From Flavobacterium sp. CF136 (GTDB lineage Bacteria; Bacteroidota; Bacteroidia; Flavobacteriales; Flavobacteriaceae): a stretch of DNA of 64,000 bases. Shown in pieces: positions 52,844 through 61,858 of this stretch (its first letter is position 1; every line of letters starts with the position of its first letter). Below the pieces are notes generated by a model. That model did no database searches and was not told the origin of the DNA. It saw nothing but the letters and a program-made list of their open reading frames with translations. The stretch lies in assembly GCF_000282055.1 (NCBI RefSeq), contig NZ_AKJZ01000022.1, positions 1-64,000 on the forward strand, given 5' to 3'. Both the position numbers and the translations under genes were made by a program.

Positions 52844-53785
52844 TTAAACGGTGGTTTCGTTTCCCCAATTGGACAATTCTTCTTCGGTCCACAATTTAGG
52901 AAAAAAGATGCGTCTTTGGTATTTTGGATGCATATATTTTTGCCAATCACTTCCACCCGTTGCTTCACCATTTCCTTTTCCACTTTCCAGAATATATTTT
53001 ATGGCCGTATTTAAGTGCTGCATTACCCAGGTAATATTTACCGTATAATCGTAATGACGCATAGCTATAATTAAGTCAGGGTTTTGCTGGTCCTGTTCCG
53101 GTAATTGCGTGAATTTTTGCCAAATATTTTTAGTCTTAAAATCTGACATTTGTCGTAAGAACTGACCTTTGTATTTCTTTTCAAATTCTTGCAGTAAATA
53201 CGATTTCTGACCTGTTTGATAATCTTTTCCGGCAGCCTGCCAGTATAAGTGCTCAAAACTTGTTTCTAAATCAGTATTTTCGTCAAAATCAGCTTTATAC
53301 CTTCTGTCTGTCAGATTAATAACATCTGTCGAAGCAAATTCAATTAATCTGTATTGTGCGCTTTGAAAACCACTCGCAGGAGTTAAGGTATTTCTGAATT
53401 TCATATATTGGTCTACCTCCATTCCGTTCTCCATAATACTGAAAGAATTGGTCAGCATATCAAAATAACGGGTAATTCTTGAAAGTCTTTCACTAAAAAA
53501 ATCGGTTTGAATATCCTCAGTATCGGCAATTTGATCGATTTCCCACAGAATCATTTTAAAAATCAATTCATTTACCTGATGATACATAATAAATACCATT
53601 TCGTCAGGAAGTGTGGTACGCTGAATCTGCAAATTTAAAAGCGCATCGGTTTGTATATAATCCCAATACGTTATTGGTTTTGACCAAAGTAAACCTTCAA
53701 GCTGCACCTCCGTTTTTTGATTTATAGCTTTAAATTTAAGATCAATTTCTTTTAGTATTGATTCAGAATTATCTGTGGTATTCAT
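52844..53785 (-). CDS. kynA: Tryptophan 2,3-dioxygenase family protein
   Basis: A 313-residue heme dioxygenase family protein, predicted to open the indole ring of tryptophan to N-formylkynurenine. Seen: FIMYHQVNELIFKM (His69, substrate region), an arginine region FRNTLTPASGFQSAQYR (131-147), and MQHLNTAIKYI with a candidate heme-ligand His257, followed by TGGSDW (276-281), the counterpart of the GTGGS substrate loop. The family in Bacteroidota is longer and more divergent than Xanthomonas TDO, so activity on tryptophan is probable but not proved. Its start overlaps the stop of the DUF3108 gene by one base. No kynureninase or formamidase lies in the window. Confidence 0.86.
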   Translation of the reverse strand: MNTTDNSESILKEIDLKFKAINQKTEVQLEGLLWSKPITYWDYIQTDALLNLQIQRTTLPDEMVFIMYHQVNELIFKMILWEIDQIADTEDIQTDFFSERLSRITRYFDMLTNSFSIMENGMEVDQYMKFRNTLTPASGFQSAQYRLIEFASTDVINLTDRRYKADFDENTDLETSFEHLYWQAAGKDYQTGQKSYLLQEFEKKYKGQFLRQMSDFKTKNIWQKFTQLPEQDQQNPDLIIAMRHYDYTVNITWVMQHLNTAIKYILESGKGNGEATGGSDWQKYMHPKYQRRIFFPKLWTEEELSNWGNETTV

Positions 53786-54555
53786 TATTTTTTTACTTTA
53801 AGTGGACTTTTCAATCCTTTGAATTCATCAATATCAGCTTTAAGCGAACCAACCGCTAATTCTGCTTTTATTCTAACCGGAACTTTGTTATCATCAGCTG
53901 TTATCCAAAGCGTTAAACTCTCTTTCTCTTTGAAAACCCGTCCGGTTTGTACTAAAGGTTTAAAAACCATTGTAGAAACGGTGCCAAATTTAGTTGTAAT
54001 ATCTTGACGCCCTATATATTTTAACTTAAATTTTGTGATTTCCTCGTCAAAAAACATATCAATCGTAATTGCTTCGCCTGGTTGAAGTTTGTCAATATTA
54101 GGATGATTTCTCAAATAGTAAAATGAGGAAAGGATATCCTGAACATTTTCTGTGAGAACAATTGTTTTTTCAGATTTATGTTTATAGTCTTTTACTAAAA
54201 TCCTGTTTTCTTTCGGATTAAAAAACCCTTCCTGATTTTTGGTATATCCTCCTTCATTTATTTTTCGAACGTATCGATATGGTTCCCCGGTTTCTTTATC
54301 AAAATAACTTTCGTATAAGTCTTCGACTTTAAAGAAAAATCTGGACATCCCGGTCGTGTAACCTTTACCCACTGCATGATATACTTTTTTGTTATTTATG
54401 GTAGCATCTTTGACTTCGAGAGTTGCATAACCGGCATTTACAATACCATAATGAATCCTGAATTTTATATATTCTCCAACATCAAAAGAATCTTCTTTGA
54501 AACTATCGAAACTGAATGTGGAGAGAATGAGTATATAGAGAATAATTTTTTTCAT
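53785..54555 (-). CDS. DUF3108 exported protein
   Basis: A 256-residue protein with a signal peptide (MKKIILYILILSTFSFDS) and a DUF3108 body: KFRIHYGIVNAGYATLEV, YHAVGKGYTTGMSRFFFKVED, PYRYVRKINEGGY, LTLWITADDNKVPVRIKAEL. This fold is beta-sheet-rich and similar to the periplasmic LolA/LolB or DUF3108 lipid-binding barrels. Its stop overlaps the start of the dioxygenase gene by one base (TAATG), giving translational coupling. A role linked with tryptophan catabolism is possible but unproved; the coupling could be incidental. Confidence 0.83.
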   Translation of the reverse strand: MKKIILYILILSTFSFDSFKEDSFDVGEYIKFRIHYGIVNAGYATLEVKDATINNKKVYHAVGKGYTTGMSRFFFKVEDLYESYFDKETGEPYRYVRKINEGGYTKNQEGFFNPKENRILVKDYKHKSEKTIVLTENVQDILSSFYYLRNHPNIDKLQPGEAITIDMFFDEEITKFKLKYIGRQDITTKFGTVSTMVFKPLVQTGRVFKEKESLTLWITADDNKVPVRIKAELAVGSLKADIDEFKGLKSPLKVKK

Positions 54556-54612
54556 AATATCTGTCTGTTTATTAGCTCATAAACGCAAATTTTATTCCAA
54601 ATGTACCAAAAC

Positions 54613-54646
54613 AAAAAAACTCAGTCAAATAATGACTGAGTTTTTA
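54613..54646 (-). terminator. Terminator at the end of the candidate small RNA
   Basis: ACTCAGTCA (54619-54627) pairs with TGACTGAGT (54633-54641), followed on the minus strand by seven T. It lies upstream of, and pointing towards, the DUF3108 gene start. Confidence 0.8.
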
Positions 54647-54737
54647 TGCTATTAACTAACCAAAAAACTATAAATTATGAAAATTTATATCAATTCAGAA
54701 GGAAACCACCCCTTCTTGATTTGCGAGTGCAAAGATA
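54613..54737 (-). ncRNA. Candidate small RNA with own promoter box and terminator
   Basis: A gene-free interval of about 290 bp separates DUF3108 from hppD. On the minus strand a perfect -7 box TATCTTTG (54730-54737) is followed by an expected transcript of about 110 nt from near 54724 to the terminator at 54613. The transcript folds into a hairpin AGAAGG/CCTTCT (54697-54702 with 54711-54716, loop GGTGGTTT), a second AT-rich hairpin (54670-54688), and the terminator. No convincing protein is encoded: open frames here lack start or length. A -33 TTTG is off by about 4-5 bases. This may be a known flavobacterial RNA family (for example Flavo-1 or a 6S-like RNA), or just the 3' end of the hppD transcript. 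Confidence 0.45.
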
Positions 54738-54846
54738 TACAGAAAGTGCAAAAAAGAAATACAAAAGAGTTAGTTTAACAAAACATTTGCATAAAAACCA
54801 TCATTTTTCAGAGAATTTCTCTACATATCATAAAATTTAAACAATT

Positions 54847-56007
54847 TTACAATGTTCCTCTCAATTCCTGCTCTCTCTCAATCGACTCAAAAAGTGCTTT
54901 AAAGTTGCCTGCACCGAATCCTTTTGCCCCCATTCTCTGGATAATTTCGAAAAAAAGTGTTGGTCTGTCCTGAACCGGCTTAGTAAATATCTGTAATAAG
55001 TAACCATCCTCATCAGCATCAACCATGATGGCTAATTTTTCAATTTCGTTTAAATCTTCTTTCATTACATCCATATGAACACCTAATCTTTCAGGTATTG
55101 CCTGATAATAAGTATGAGGTGGAGCAGATAAAAATTCGACCCCTCTGGCTTTTAGTTCTGAAACTGTTTTAATAATATCATCTGTTGCAATAGCGATGTG
55201 CTGAATTCCTGGTCCGCCATAGAAATCTAAATATTCTTCTATCTGGGATTTTTTCTTTCCTTCAGCCGGTTCGTTGATTGGAAATTTAATTCTTCCGTTT
55301 CCGTTAGACATTACTTTACTCATCAAAGCCGAATATTCTGTATTGATTTGTTTGTCATCAAAAGATAAGAAATTTACAAAGCCCATAACGTCTTCATAGA
55401 ATTTTACCCAAATATTCATTTCGTTCCAACCCACATTTCCAACCATGTGATCGATATATTTCAATCCGGTTGGTTCCGGGTTGTAATCGGACTTCCATTC
55501 TCTGTAACCCGGTAAGAAAACACCGTTGTAGTTTTTTCTTTCTACAAAAATGTGAACTGTTTCACCATAAGTATAAATTCCGGAGCGAATTACTTCTCCA
55601 AATTCATCTTTTTCGACAGTTGGCTCCATAAAAGAACGGGCACCGCGTTTCATGGTTTCTTCGTAAGCGCTTCTGGCATCTTCTACCCAAAGTGCTGCAA
55701 CTTTTACACCGTCGCCATGTTTTTTCAGATGTTCATTTATTGGAGAATCCTGCGTTAATGGCGTTGTCAGAACAATTCTGATTTTGTCCTGTTTTAAAAC
55801 ATAAGATGCCTTATCTTTTACTCCGGTTTCTAACCCGGCATATGCCAATGATTGATATCCGAAAGCCGTTTTATAATAATGTGCCGATTGTTTTGCGTTT
55901 CCTACGTAGAATTCTACATAATCGGTTCCTAATAATGGAAGGAAATCCTGTGCTCCTTCGAAGATTTTTTCTAATCCGTATTCTACTGATTTTATTTCTT
56001 TACTCAT
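54847..56007 (-). CDS. hppD: 4-hydroxyphenylpyruvate dioxygenase
   Basis: A 386-residue Fe(II) dioxygenase that converts 4-hydroxyphenylpyruvate to homogentisate in tyrosine catabolism. It has two VOC-fold halves. The metal ligands are His187 (YIDHMVGNV), His270 (GIQHIAIATDD) and Glu354 (TLFFEIIQRMG), and the C-terminal helix signature GFGAGNFKALFESIE is intact. It precedes hmgA by 185 bp (which contains repeat elements) on the same strand, consistent with the next step of the pathway, although the spacer means cotranscription is not certain. Fumarylacetoacetase is not in the window. Confidence 0.96.
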   Translation of the reverse strand: MSKEIKSVEYGLEKIFEGAQDFLPLLGTDYVEFYVGNAKQSAHYYKTAFGYQSLAYAGLETGVKDKASYVLKQDKIRIVLTTPLTQDSPINEHLKKHGDGVKVAALWVEDARSAYEETMKRGARSFMEPTVEKDEFGEVIRSGIYTYGETVHIFVERKNYNGVFLPGYREWKSDYNPEPTGLKYIDHMVGNVGWNEMNIWVKFYEDVMGFVNFLSFDDKQINTEYSALMSKVMSNGNGRIKFPINEPAEGKKKSQIEEYLDFYGGPGIQHIAIATDDIIKTVSELKARGVEFLSAPPHTYYQAIPERLGVHMDVMKEDLNEIEKLAIMVDADEDGYLLQIFTKPVQDRPTLFFEIIQRMGAKGFGAGNFKALFESIEREQELRGTL

Positions 56008-56076
56008 TGTGTTTATTTGTTTAATCGGCTAATCGTTTATTTGATGATCCGAAATGTTGTTTTGAATTTTGATTTC

Positions 56077-56193
56077 TAGCCCTTATGAAAACGGCATCCT
56101 TTTGTGGCGGGGTTCTCCATAAAAGATACAGTGTACAGCAGGAATAGCTTCTAATTATATTGTAAATGAGATTGCTTCGTGCCTCGCAATGAC
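56077..56193. repeat. Composite repeat element abutting the hmgA stop codon
   Basis: Two repeat-like blocks lie in the hppD-hmgA spacer. The first (about 56077-56157) starts TAGCCCTTATG and contains ATCCTTTTGTGG and CCATAAAAGAT, which pair imperfectly. The second (56170-56193) reads GATTGCTTCG..CTCGCAATGAC. Its last base is the first base of the hmgA stop codon complement (56193-56195). I recall similar blocks as abundant intergenic repeats in Flavobacterium, but could not search for copies. Confidence 0.6.
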
Positions 56194-57350
56194 TACTCCG
56201 TCCAGGATTTGTAATACTGACCATCATCTAATCCCATTGCTTCTTCCGTAACCATAAGCGGTCTGAAAGTATCCACCATAACGGCTAATTCCTGAGTTTC
56301 TTTATGGCCAATACTACGTTCCATTGCGCCTGGTGCGGGACCATGTGGAATTCCTTTTGGGTGTAAAGTGATATGTCCCTGCTCGATATTATTGCGGCTC
56401 ATAAAATCGCCATCAACATAATACAAAACTTCATCAGAATCGATATTGCTGTGATTGTATGGCGCCGGAATTGCTTTTGGATGATAATCGTAAAGTCTCG
56501 GGCAGAATGAGCAAACGACAAAAGTTGCCGTTTCGAAAGTTTGATGTACCGGAGGCGGTTGATGTACACGTCCGGTTATAGGTTCGAAATTATGAATCGA
56601 GAATCCATACGGAAAATTGTAACCGTCCCAACCCACAACATCAAAAGGATGTGTGGCGTAAACCACTTCATGAATCATACCTTCTTTTTTGATTTTAATT
56701 AAAAAATCGCCTTTTTCGTCATGTGTTTCCAATTCATTCGGCAGAATAAAATCGCGTTCGCAAAATGGCGAATGTTCTAAATGCTGACCTGATTGGTTTT
56801 TATAACGTTTTGGAGTATAAAAAGGGGAATAAGATTCGACATAAAACAGTCTGTTTTCTGTAGTCTCAAATTCGATTTGATAAATAATACCGCGAGGGAT
56901 AATTAGATAATCGCCATATTCAAAAGGGATATTCCCCAACATGGTTCTTAATTTTCCTTTTCCTTTATGGATGAAAAGCATTTCATCAGCATCGGCATTT
57001 TTGTAGAAGTAATTTCGAAGCGATTCTTTAGGTGCTGCCAAACCAATAATACAGTCTTTGTTGACCAACATGGGTTTTCGGCTTTCTAAAAAGTCATTCT
57101 CCGGTTTTAATTCAAAACCTTTAAGTAATAATGATTTTATATTTTTCCCGATTGCAATTTTGGGTTCTACGGAATATGACTTTAAAATTTCTTTAACCTG
57201 AGTGGGTCTGTGAACATGATATGACAATGATGAATGTCCGTGAAAACCTTCGGTACCAAACAATTGTTCGTAATAAAAACCTCCGTCAGGTTTTTCGAAC
57301 TGAGTGTGTCGTTTTTGCGGAAAGTTTCCGAGTTTGTGATATAATGGCAT
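56193..57350 (-). CDS. hmgA: Homogentisate 1,2-dioxygenase
   Basis: A 385-residue cupin Fe(II) dioxygenase that opens homogentisate to maleylacetoacetate, the step after HppD. Candidate iron ligands are His300 and Glu307 (PAPYNHSNIDSDEVLYYV) and His336 (HPKGIPHGPAPGAME), matching the human H335/E341/H371 set with one extra residue of spacing. PFDVVGWDGYNFPYGFSI near 236 and TGRVHQPPPVHQTF near 260 are normal. The stop codon lies at the edge of a repeat, so the last residues may have been set by repeat insertion. It is in the same direction as hppD. Confidence 0.95.
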   Translation of the reverse strand: MPLYHKLGNFPQKRHTQFEKPDGGFYYEQLFGTEGFHGHSSLSYHVHRPTQVKEILKSYSVEPKIAIGKNIKSLLLKGFELKPENDFLESRKPMLVNKDCIIGLAAPKESLRNYFYKNADADEMLFIHKGKGKLRTMLGNIPFEYGDYLIIPRGIIYQIEFETTENRLFYVESYSPFYTPKRYKNQSGQHLEHSPFCERDFILPNELETHDEKGDFLIKIKKEGMIHEVVYATHPFDVVGWDGYNFPYGFSIHNFEPITGRVHQPPPVHQTFETATFVVCSFCPRLYDYHPKAIPAPYNHSNIDSDEVLYYVDGDFMSRNNIEQGHITLHPKGIPHGPAPGAMERSIGHKETQELAVMVDTFRPLMVTEEAMGLDDGQYYKSWTE

Positions 57351-57564
57351 GGCTTTTCAATTAGATAATTTGTAAATTAGATAATTCGAAAATTGTGAAT
57401 TGTGTGAACAGATAATCAGCTCATTTCTAAGAATGACTAATCATCTCAATTCGATAGCTTACTCAGGATTTCTCTTGATGAGGAATTGAAGATATTCTAA
57501 TAAACCTGTCCATTTTGTTTTCATTACAACAAATATCGTAATTTTTATTGAGTTAAATTACAAA

Positions 57565-59805
57565 TTAAAACAAAAATCCGATACTAAACCATGTATACCC
57601 TTTTGGGTTTTCCGGCGACCATGAATATTTTACTTCTATAGGACCAATAATAGTTTCTAAGCCATAACCTACGGCATAACCGGAATATTTAGGCATTTGT
57701 ATCCAATCGACTGTGCTAAAAATATCATTACCAAGATTAGCATAATTAGCCGAAAAGTTAACATGGTTTTTTCTAAGGATTTCATAATCCAAAACAACAC
57801 CGGATTTAATGTAACTGTTACCCGCAATACTTAAAAAATCATAGCCGTAAAAATAATCGAAGTTGTTTATTTTATTATAACCGTAACCTCCTAAAACGTA
57901 ATTAAAAAAGTTTATGCTTTTATTTCCGATTGTCGCCCCTGCCTGAGATTCGAATTTAAATGTTGCTTTTTTAAAGAATGTTCTAACAAAACCAATTTCG
58001 GCTTTCATGGTCGTAAATGGCTCAAAAGTATTAGTATAATCGGAAGAAGTCAGATAACTTTTAATATCTGATGAAAAAAACACTCCTGAATTAGGAAAGT
58101 TTTTACTATCGTAAGAATCATATTTCAGATACCCAAAAAGACTTAAGTAATCGCTTTTATCGATAACAGGGTCTATATTGGCAAGAGTTGGTGATTTTAT
58201 TTTTAAATATTCATAATCTATACCACCGCCCATTAAAAACTTCTGAACAAATATGGTCTGAAAATAAACCTGATTCGAAATATCCATAAAGTCAACGTTG
58301 ATTAAGTTGATATTTGGATCTTGTGATGGCGTACTGCTAATATTCTCAGAAATAGCATCAGAAATATTTCGATTGAACTGATTTAATCTGGAACGAAAAC
58401 CAAAACTGATATTAAATCCGTTTTCTACATAATAATTTAAATCATATCTGAAATTATCTCCTAAAATAATATCCAATGATGTATTATCATTTTTTAGGAA
58501 TGTTTTTTTATGTGTAAGATTTATCAAAACAGCACTTTTATAAAGTCCGTCATAATGCAAACCCAGTTTTAAATACGTTTGTGTCGGGTTTTCTTTTAAT
58601 ACTAAATCAAGATCATCTTTACCTTCGTTGGGCTGTAAACAATAAGATATGGCGCTAAAGTTCTGAGTAGCATTTATATTGTTTATTCCTGTTTTCAGAT
58701 CATCATATGTAATGGTGCTTTCGGGTTTAAAACGAAGCTTACCGTTGATATATTCTTTTGTGAAATTTTCTAATTTTTCATTGTTTATATTTTTAATATA
58801 AAGTGTGTCAGAACCAATTTTTAATTTTGGCTTTTTATAAAAATTATCTTCGTCAGTAAGTGCCTTTATTTTTTCGTAAACCCCAAACGCAGCATCTTCA
58901 CCTCTACGAATGATTTCTGCTCCTTTGTCAAATGAAATTACTCCATAGTTGCTAATATCCGGTTTTATGTAAACATTGGTGTCTTTTACTTTTTTCTTCA
59001 TTTTTTCGATAGACTGAAGATTCGTTATCTGAACTAATATCCGGGTAGCATTTTTAAGATTTTTACGATCGAGCAAATCATCCTGTACATCGACCCCAAT
59101 GATAATATCAGCTCCTAAATCACGGACTTCTTTTATTGGATAATTATTAACTACGCCGCCATCTACAAGTAATTTACCATCAACTTCAACTGGTGAAAAT
59201 AAGGATGGAAAAGCAGCACTGGCAATCATGGCCTGCGCCAAATTACCTTTGTTAAGCAAAACCTCTTCTCCTGTTTCAATGTTGGTACCAATACATAAAA
59301 AGGGTGTTGGAAGCTGATTAAAATCCCTGACATGTCTCACATTACGCGTAAGGCTGCTCAATAAATTATAATTATACATTCCTTTTGAGAGTGCCTCGGG
59401 AATTCCGATCCTGAAATTACTGAAAGGCAGAACCAAAGCATACAACTCATCATTTTTTTTGCCGTAAAAATTCTTGGAGGCCCTTGGAATATAATCGTTT
59501 ATTAATTCATCAAAATTGGTTCTTGTGAATATCGAATCGATTTGAGAAGCATTGTAACCTGAAGCATAAAGTCCGCCAACTACAGCTCCCATGCTGGTTC
59601 CTCCAATATAATCTATTTTTATTCCTGCCTGTTCAATTACCTTTAAAACACCAATATGTGCAAATCCTTTTGCTCCCCCACCGCTTAAAACCAATCCTAT
59701 TTTTGGTCTTTTTATAATACTGTCCTGGGTTACTTTTTTTTCATTTTCCTGTGAAAAAGAGTTTTGTGAATTAAAAAACAGAAGCATAAAAAGAACCAAC
59801 TGCAT
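57565..59805 (-). CDS. Patatin-like phospholipase fused to a BamA-type barrel
   Basis: A 746-residue outer-membrane protein from the Met at 59805, chosen because a signal peptide (MQLVLFMLLFFNSQNSFSQ) starts there; an upstream ATG at 59949 would add 48 residues with no signal-like character. The patatin domain has the oxyanion loop GGGAKG (42-47), nucleophile Ser71 in GTSMG and Asp215 in VDGGVVNN. A POTRA-like linker (about 340-400) and a C-terminal Omp85-like beta-barrel (about 410-746) follow, ending in FSIGFLF. It resembles PlpD of Pseudomonas (type Vd secretion), in which the patatin is exported by its own barrel. Substrate unknown. The gap to hmgA (57351-57564) holds direct repeats of AATTAGATAATT-type. 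Confidence 0.88.
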   Translation of the reverse strand: MQLVLFMLLFFNSQNSFSQENEKKVTQDSIIKRPKIGLVLSGGGAKGFAHIGVLKVIEQAGIKIDYIGGTSMGAVVGGLYASGYNASQIDSIFTRTNFDELINDYIPRASKNFYGKKNDELYALVLPFSNFRIGIPEALSKGMYNYNLLSSLTRNVRHVRDFNQLPTPFLCIGTNIETGEEVLLNKGNLAQAMIASAAFPSLFSPVEVDGKLLVDGGVVNNYPIKEVRDLGADIIIGVDVQDDLLDRKNLKNATRILVQITNLQSIEKMKKKVKDTNVYIKPDISNYGVISFDKGAEIIRRGEDAAFGVYEKIKALTDEDNFYKKPKLKIGSDTLYIKNINNEKLENFTKEYINGKLRFKPESTITYDDLKTGINNINATQNFSAISYCLQPNEGKDDLDLVLKENPTQTYLKLGLHYDGLYKSAVLINLTHKKTFLKNDNTSLDIILGDNFRYDLNYYVENGFNISFGFRSRLNQFNRNISDAISENISSTPSQDPNINLINVDFMDISNQVYFQTIFVQKFLMGGGIDYEYLKIKSPTLANIDPVIDKSDYLSLFGYLKYDSYDSKNFPNSGVFFSSDIKSYLTSSDYTNTFEPFTTMKAEIGFVRTFFKKATFKFESQAGATIGNKSINFFNYVLGGYGYNKINNFDYFYGYDFLSIAGNSYIKSGVVLDYEILRKNHVNFSANYANLGNDIFSTVDWIQMPKYSGYAVGYGLETIIGPIEVKYSWSPENPKGYTWFSIGFLF

Positions 59806-59960
59806 GCCCCGGATGGAAATGGAAAACTGCGAGAGACAAAACGATATTTTTTCCTGCGAAAAAAGAGCGACCATAGAAGCTCCTTTTTTTGGAGTAGAAA
59901 AAAATCGTTTTGACCGAGTATTTGAAATGGACAGCTGGATTAGGCACATAAAAATAAAAA

Positions 59961-61751
59961 CTAATTTGTTTTGTAAAAGTCGACAATTTTTTTGGCTTTT
60001 GATATGCCTACCACATCAGAAATCTCTTTTTCTGAAGCCAACTTTAATCTTTTAACACTTTTGAAATGTTGTATTAACGTGAGCATTGTTTTTTCGCCAA
60101 TTCCGGGAATGCTTTCTACAGATGAATTAAGGGCTGCTTTGCTTCGTTTATCACGATGAAAAGTGATTCCGAATCGGTGAGCTTCGTTTCGTAATTGCTG
60201 AATCACTTTTAACGTTTCTGATTTTTTATCCAGATACAACGGAATCGAATCACCGGGATAAAACAGCTCTTCGAGACGTTTTGCAATTCCGATAATAGCA
60301 ATTTTACCACGCAATCCTAATTCATCGATACTTTTCAGGGCGGCTGATAGTTGTCCTTTTCCTCCATCTATAATAATCAATTGGGGTAATGGCTCATTTT
60401 CATCCAGTAACCTTTTATAACGTCTGTAAACAATTTCAGTCATCGAAGCAAAATCATCAGGGCCTTCAACAGTTTTCACATTAAAATGACGATAATCCTT
60501 TTTGCTTGCCTTACCATCCTTAAAAACCACGCAGGCCGCCACAGGATTGGTTCCTTGTATGTTTGAATTATCAAAACATTCGATGTGACGTGGCTCGACA
60601 GGCAATCGCAGGTCTTTTTGCATTTGTGCCATAATACGGTTAGTATGACGGTCCGGATCTACAATCTGCAATTGTTTCAGTTGCTCAATGCGATAGAATT
60701 TTGCATTTCTAATCGATAAATCCAAAATTTGCTTCTTGTCTCCTAATTGCGGAACTGTAACTTTGATATTTTCACCCAGATCAATCTCAAACGGAACAAT
60801 AATTTCTTTTGATAACAGCTTAAAACGTTCCCTTAGTTCAACAATCGCCAGTTCAAGCAACTCTTGATCAGTTTCGTCCAGTTTTTTCTTAATTTCTAAA
60901 GTATGTGAACGTATTATTGATCCGTGCGAAATTTGCAAAAAGTTTACATAAGCGGCACTTTCATCGGAGACAATCGAAAACACATCTATATTAGTAATCT
61001 TTGGATTTACGATGGTTGATCTTGATTGATAATTTTCAAGAACTTCTATTTTTTCTTTTATTTTTTGGGCCTCTTCAAAACGTAAATTCTGTGCATATTG
61101 TGTCATTAACCGCTTAAAGTCTTTCATGCTTTCTTTGAAATTCCCTTTCAGGATTTCACGAATGGCATCAACCTGTCTTTGGTAATCTTCTAATGGTTCC
61201 AAACCTTCACAAGGTCCCTTGCAATTACCAATATGATATTCTAAACAAACCTTGAATTTACCCAAATTAATATTTGATTCACTCAAATCATAGTTACATG
61301 TTCTCAGCGGATATAATTCTTTAATCAGATCCAAAATAGTATGTACCGTTTTGAAACTGGTATACGGACCAAAATATTCAGAACCGTCTTTCACCATTCT
61401 TCTGGTTGAAAATATTCTGGAGAAAGGTTCTTTTTTGATACAAATCCAGGGATAACTTTTATCATCGCGAAGCAGCACATTATAACGTGGCTGCAATGTT
61501 TTGATTAAATTATTCTCTAATAAAAGCGCATCGGTTTCGGTAGGAACGACAATGTGTTTGATAGTAATAATTTTCTTTACCAATACATTCGTTTTTGCCG
61601 TATCATGAATTTTATTAAAGTATGAGGATACTCTTTTCTTTAAATTTTTGGCTTTCCCAACATATAAAATCTTTCCGTCTTTATCGTAATACTGATATAC
61701 CCCGGGATTGTCGGGTAAAGTTTGGATTTGAAGTTCGAGTGGAGTTTGCAT
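59961..61751 (-). CDS. uvrC: UvrABC system protein C
   Basis: A 596-residue nucleotide excision repair nuclease subunit. The N-terminal GIY-YIG domain is LPDNPGVYQYYDKDGKILYVGKAKNLKKR, followed by the UVR motif (KEKIEVLEN near 220-230), the RNase H-like 5' nuclease (CFDNSNIQGTNPVAACVVF; PDDFASMTEIVYRRY) and C-terminal helix-hairpin-helix motifs (SIPGIGEKTMLTLIQHFKS; VVGISKAKKIVDFY). All standard and in order. It is followed by the patatin gene with a 155-bp gap that includes that gene's alternative start. Confidence 0.97.
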   Translation of the reverse strand: MQTPLELQIQTLPDNPGVYQYYDKDGKILYVGKAKNLKKRVSSYFNKIHDTAKTNVLVKKIITIKHIVVPTETDALLLENNLIKTLQPRYNVLLRDDKSYPWICIKKEPFSRIFSTRRMVKDGSEYFGPYTSFKTVHTILDLIKELYPLRTCNYDLSESNINLGKFKVCLEYHIGNCKGPCEGLEPLEDYQRQVDAIREILKGNFKESMKDFKRLMTQYAQNLRFEEAQKIKEKIEVLENYQSRSTIVNPKITNIDVFSIVSDESAAYVNFLQISHGSIIRSHTLEIKKKLDETDQELLELAIVELRERFKLLSKEIIVPFEIDLGENIKVTVPQLGDKKQILDLSIRNAKFYRIEQLKQLQIVDPDRHTNRIMAQMQKDLRLPVEPRHIECFDNSNIQGTNPVAACVVFKDGKASKKDYRHFNVKTVEGPDDFASMTEIVYRRYKRLLDENEPLPQLIIIDGGKGQLSAALKSIDELGLRGKIAIIGIAKRLEELFYPGDSIPLYLDKKSETLKVIQQLRNEAHRFGITFHRDKRSKAALNSSVESIPGIGEKTMLTLIQHFKSVKRLKLASEKEISDVVGISKAKKIVDFYKTN

Positions 61752-61805
61752 AAGACAAATTTAAACTTTTGAGTTTAAATTATATAATTCTTTTGAGTTT
61801 CTTCG

Positions 61806-61846
61806 AAAAAAAAGAGTCTCTTTTCAGTCGGAAAAAGACTCTTTTT
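61806..61846 (-). terminator. Terminator downstream of the 61859-62038 remnant
   Basis: AAAAAGAGTCT (61809-61819) pairs with AGACTCTTTTT (61836-61846), with extra pairing CTTTTC/GAAAAAG inside, then a minus-strand T run. It lies just downstream of the stop of the remnant gene, and upstream of uvrC, so it is best explained as the terminator of that lost gene. Confidence 0.75.
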
Positions 61847-61858
61847 AAAAATGTATTT

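Noticed and set aside
54646..54840. Plus-strand open frame of 64 codons in the hppD-DUF3108 gap
   Set aside because: No family resemblance and unusual composition; the interval is better explained by a minus-strand RNA.
56021..56227. Minus-strand open frame in the hmgA-hppD gap
   Set aside because: It runs through repeat sequence and into the hmgA end in another frame; no protein character.
59806..59949. N-terminal extension of the patatin protein by 48 residues
   Set aside because: It precedes a textbook signal peptide and has no signal-like or family sequence; a start at 59805 is better.
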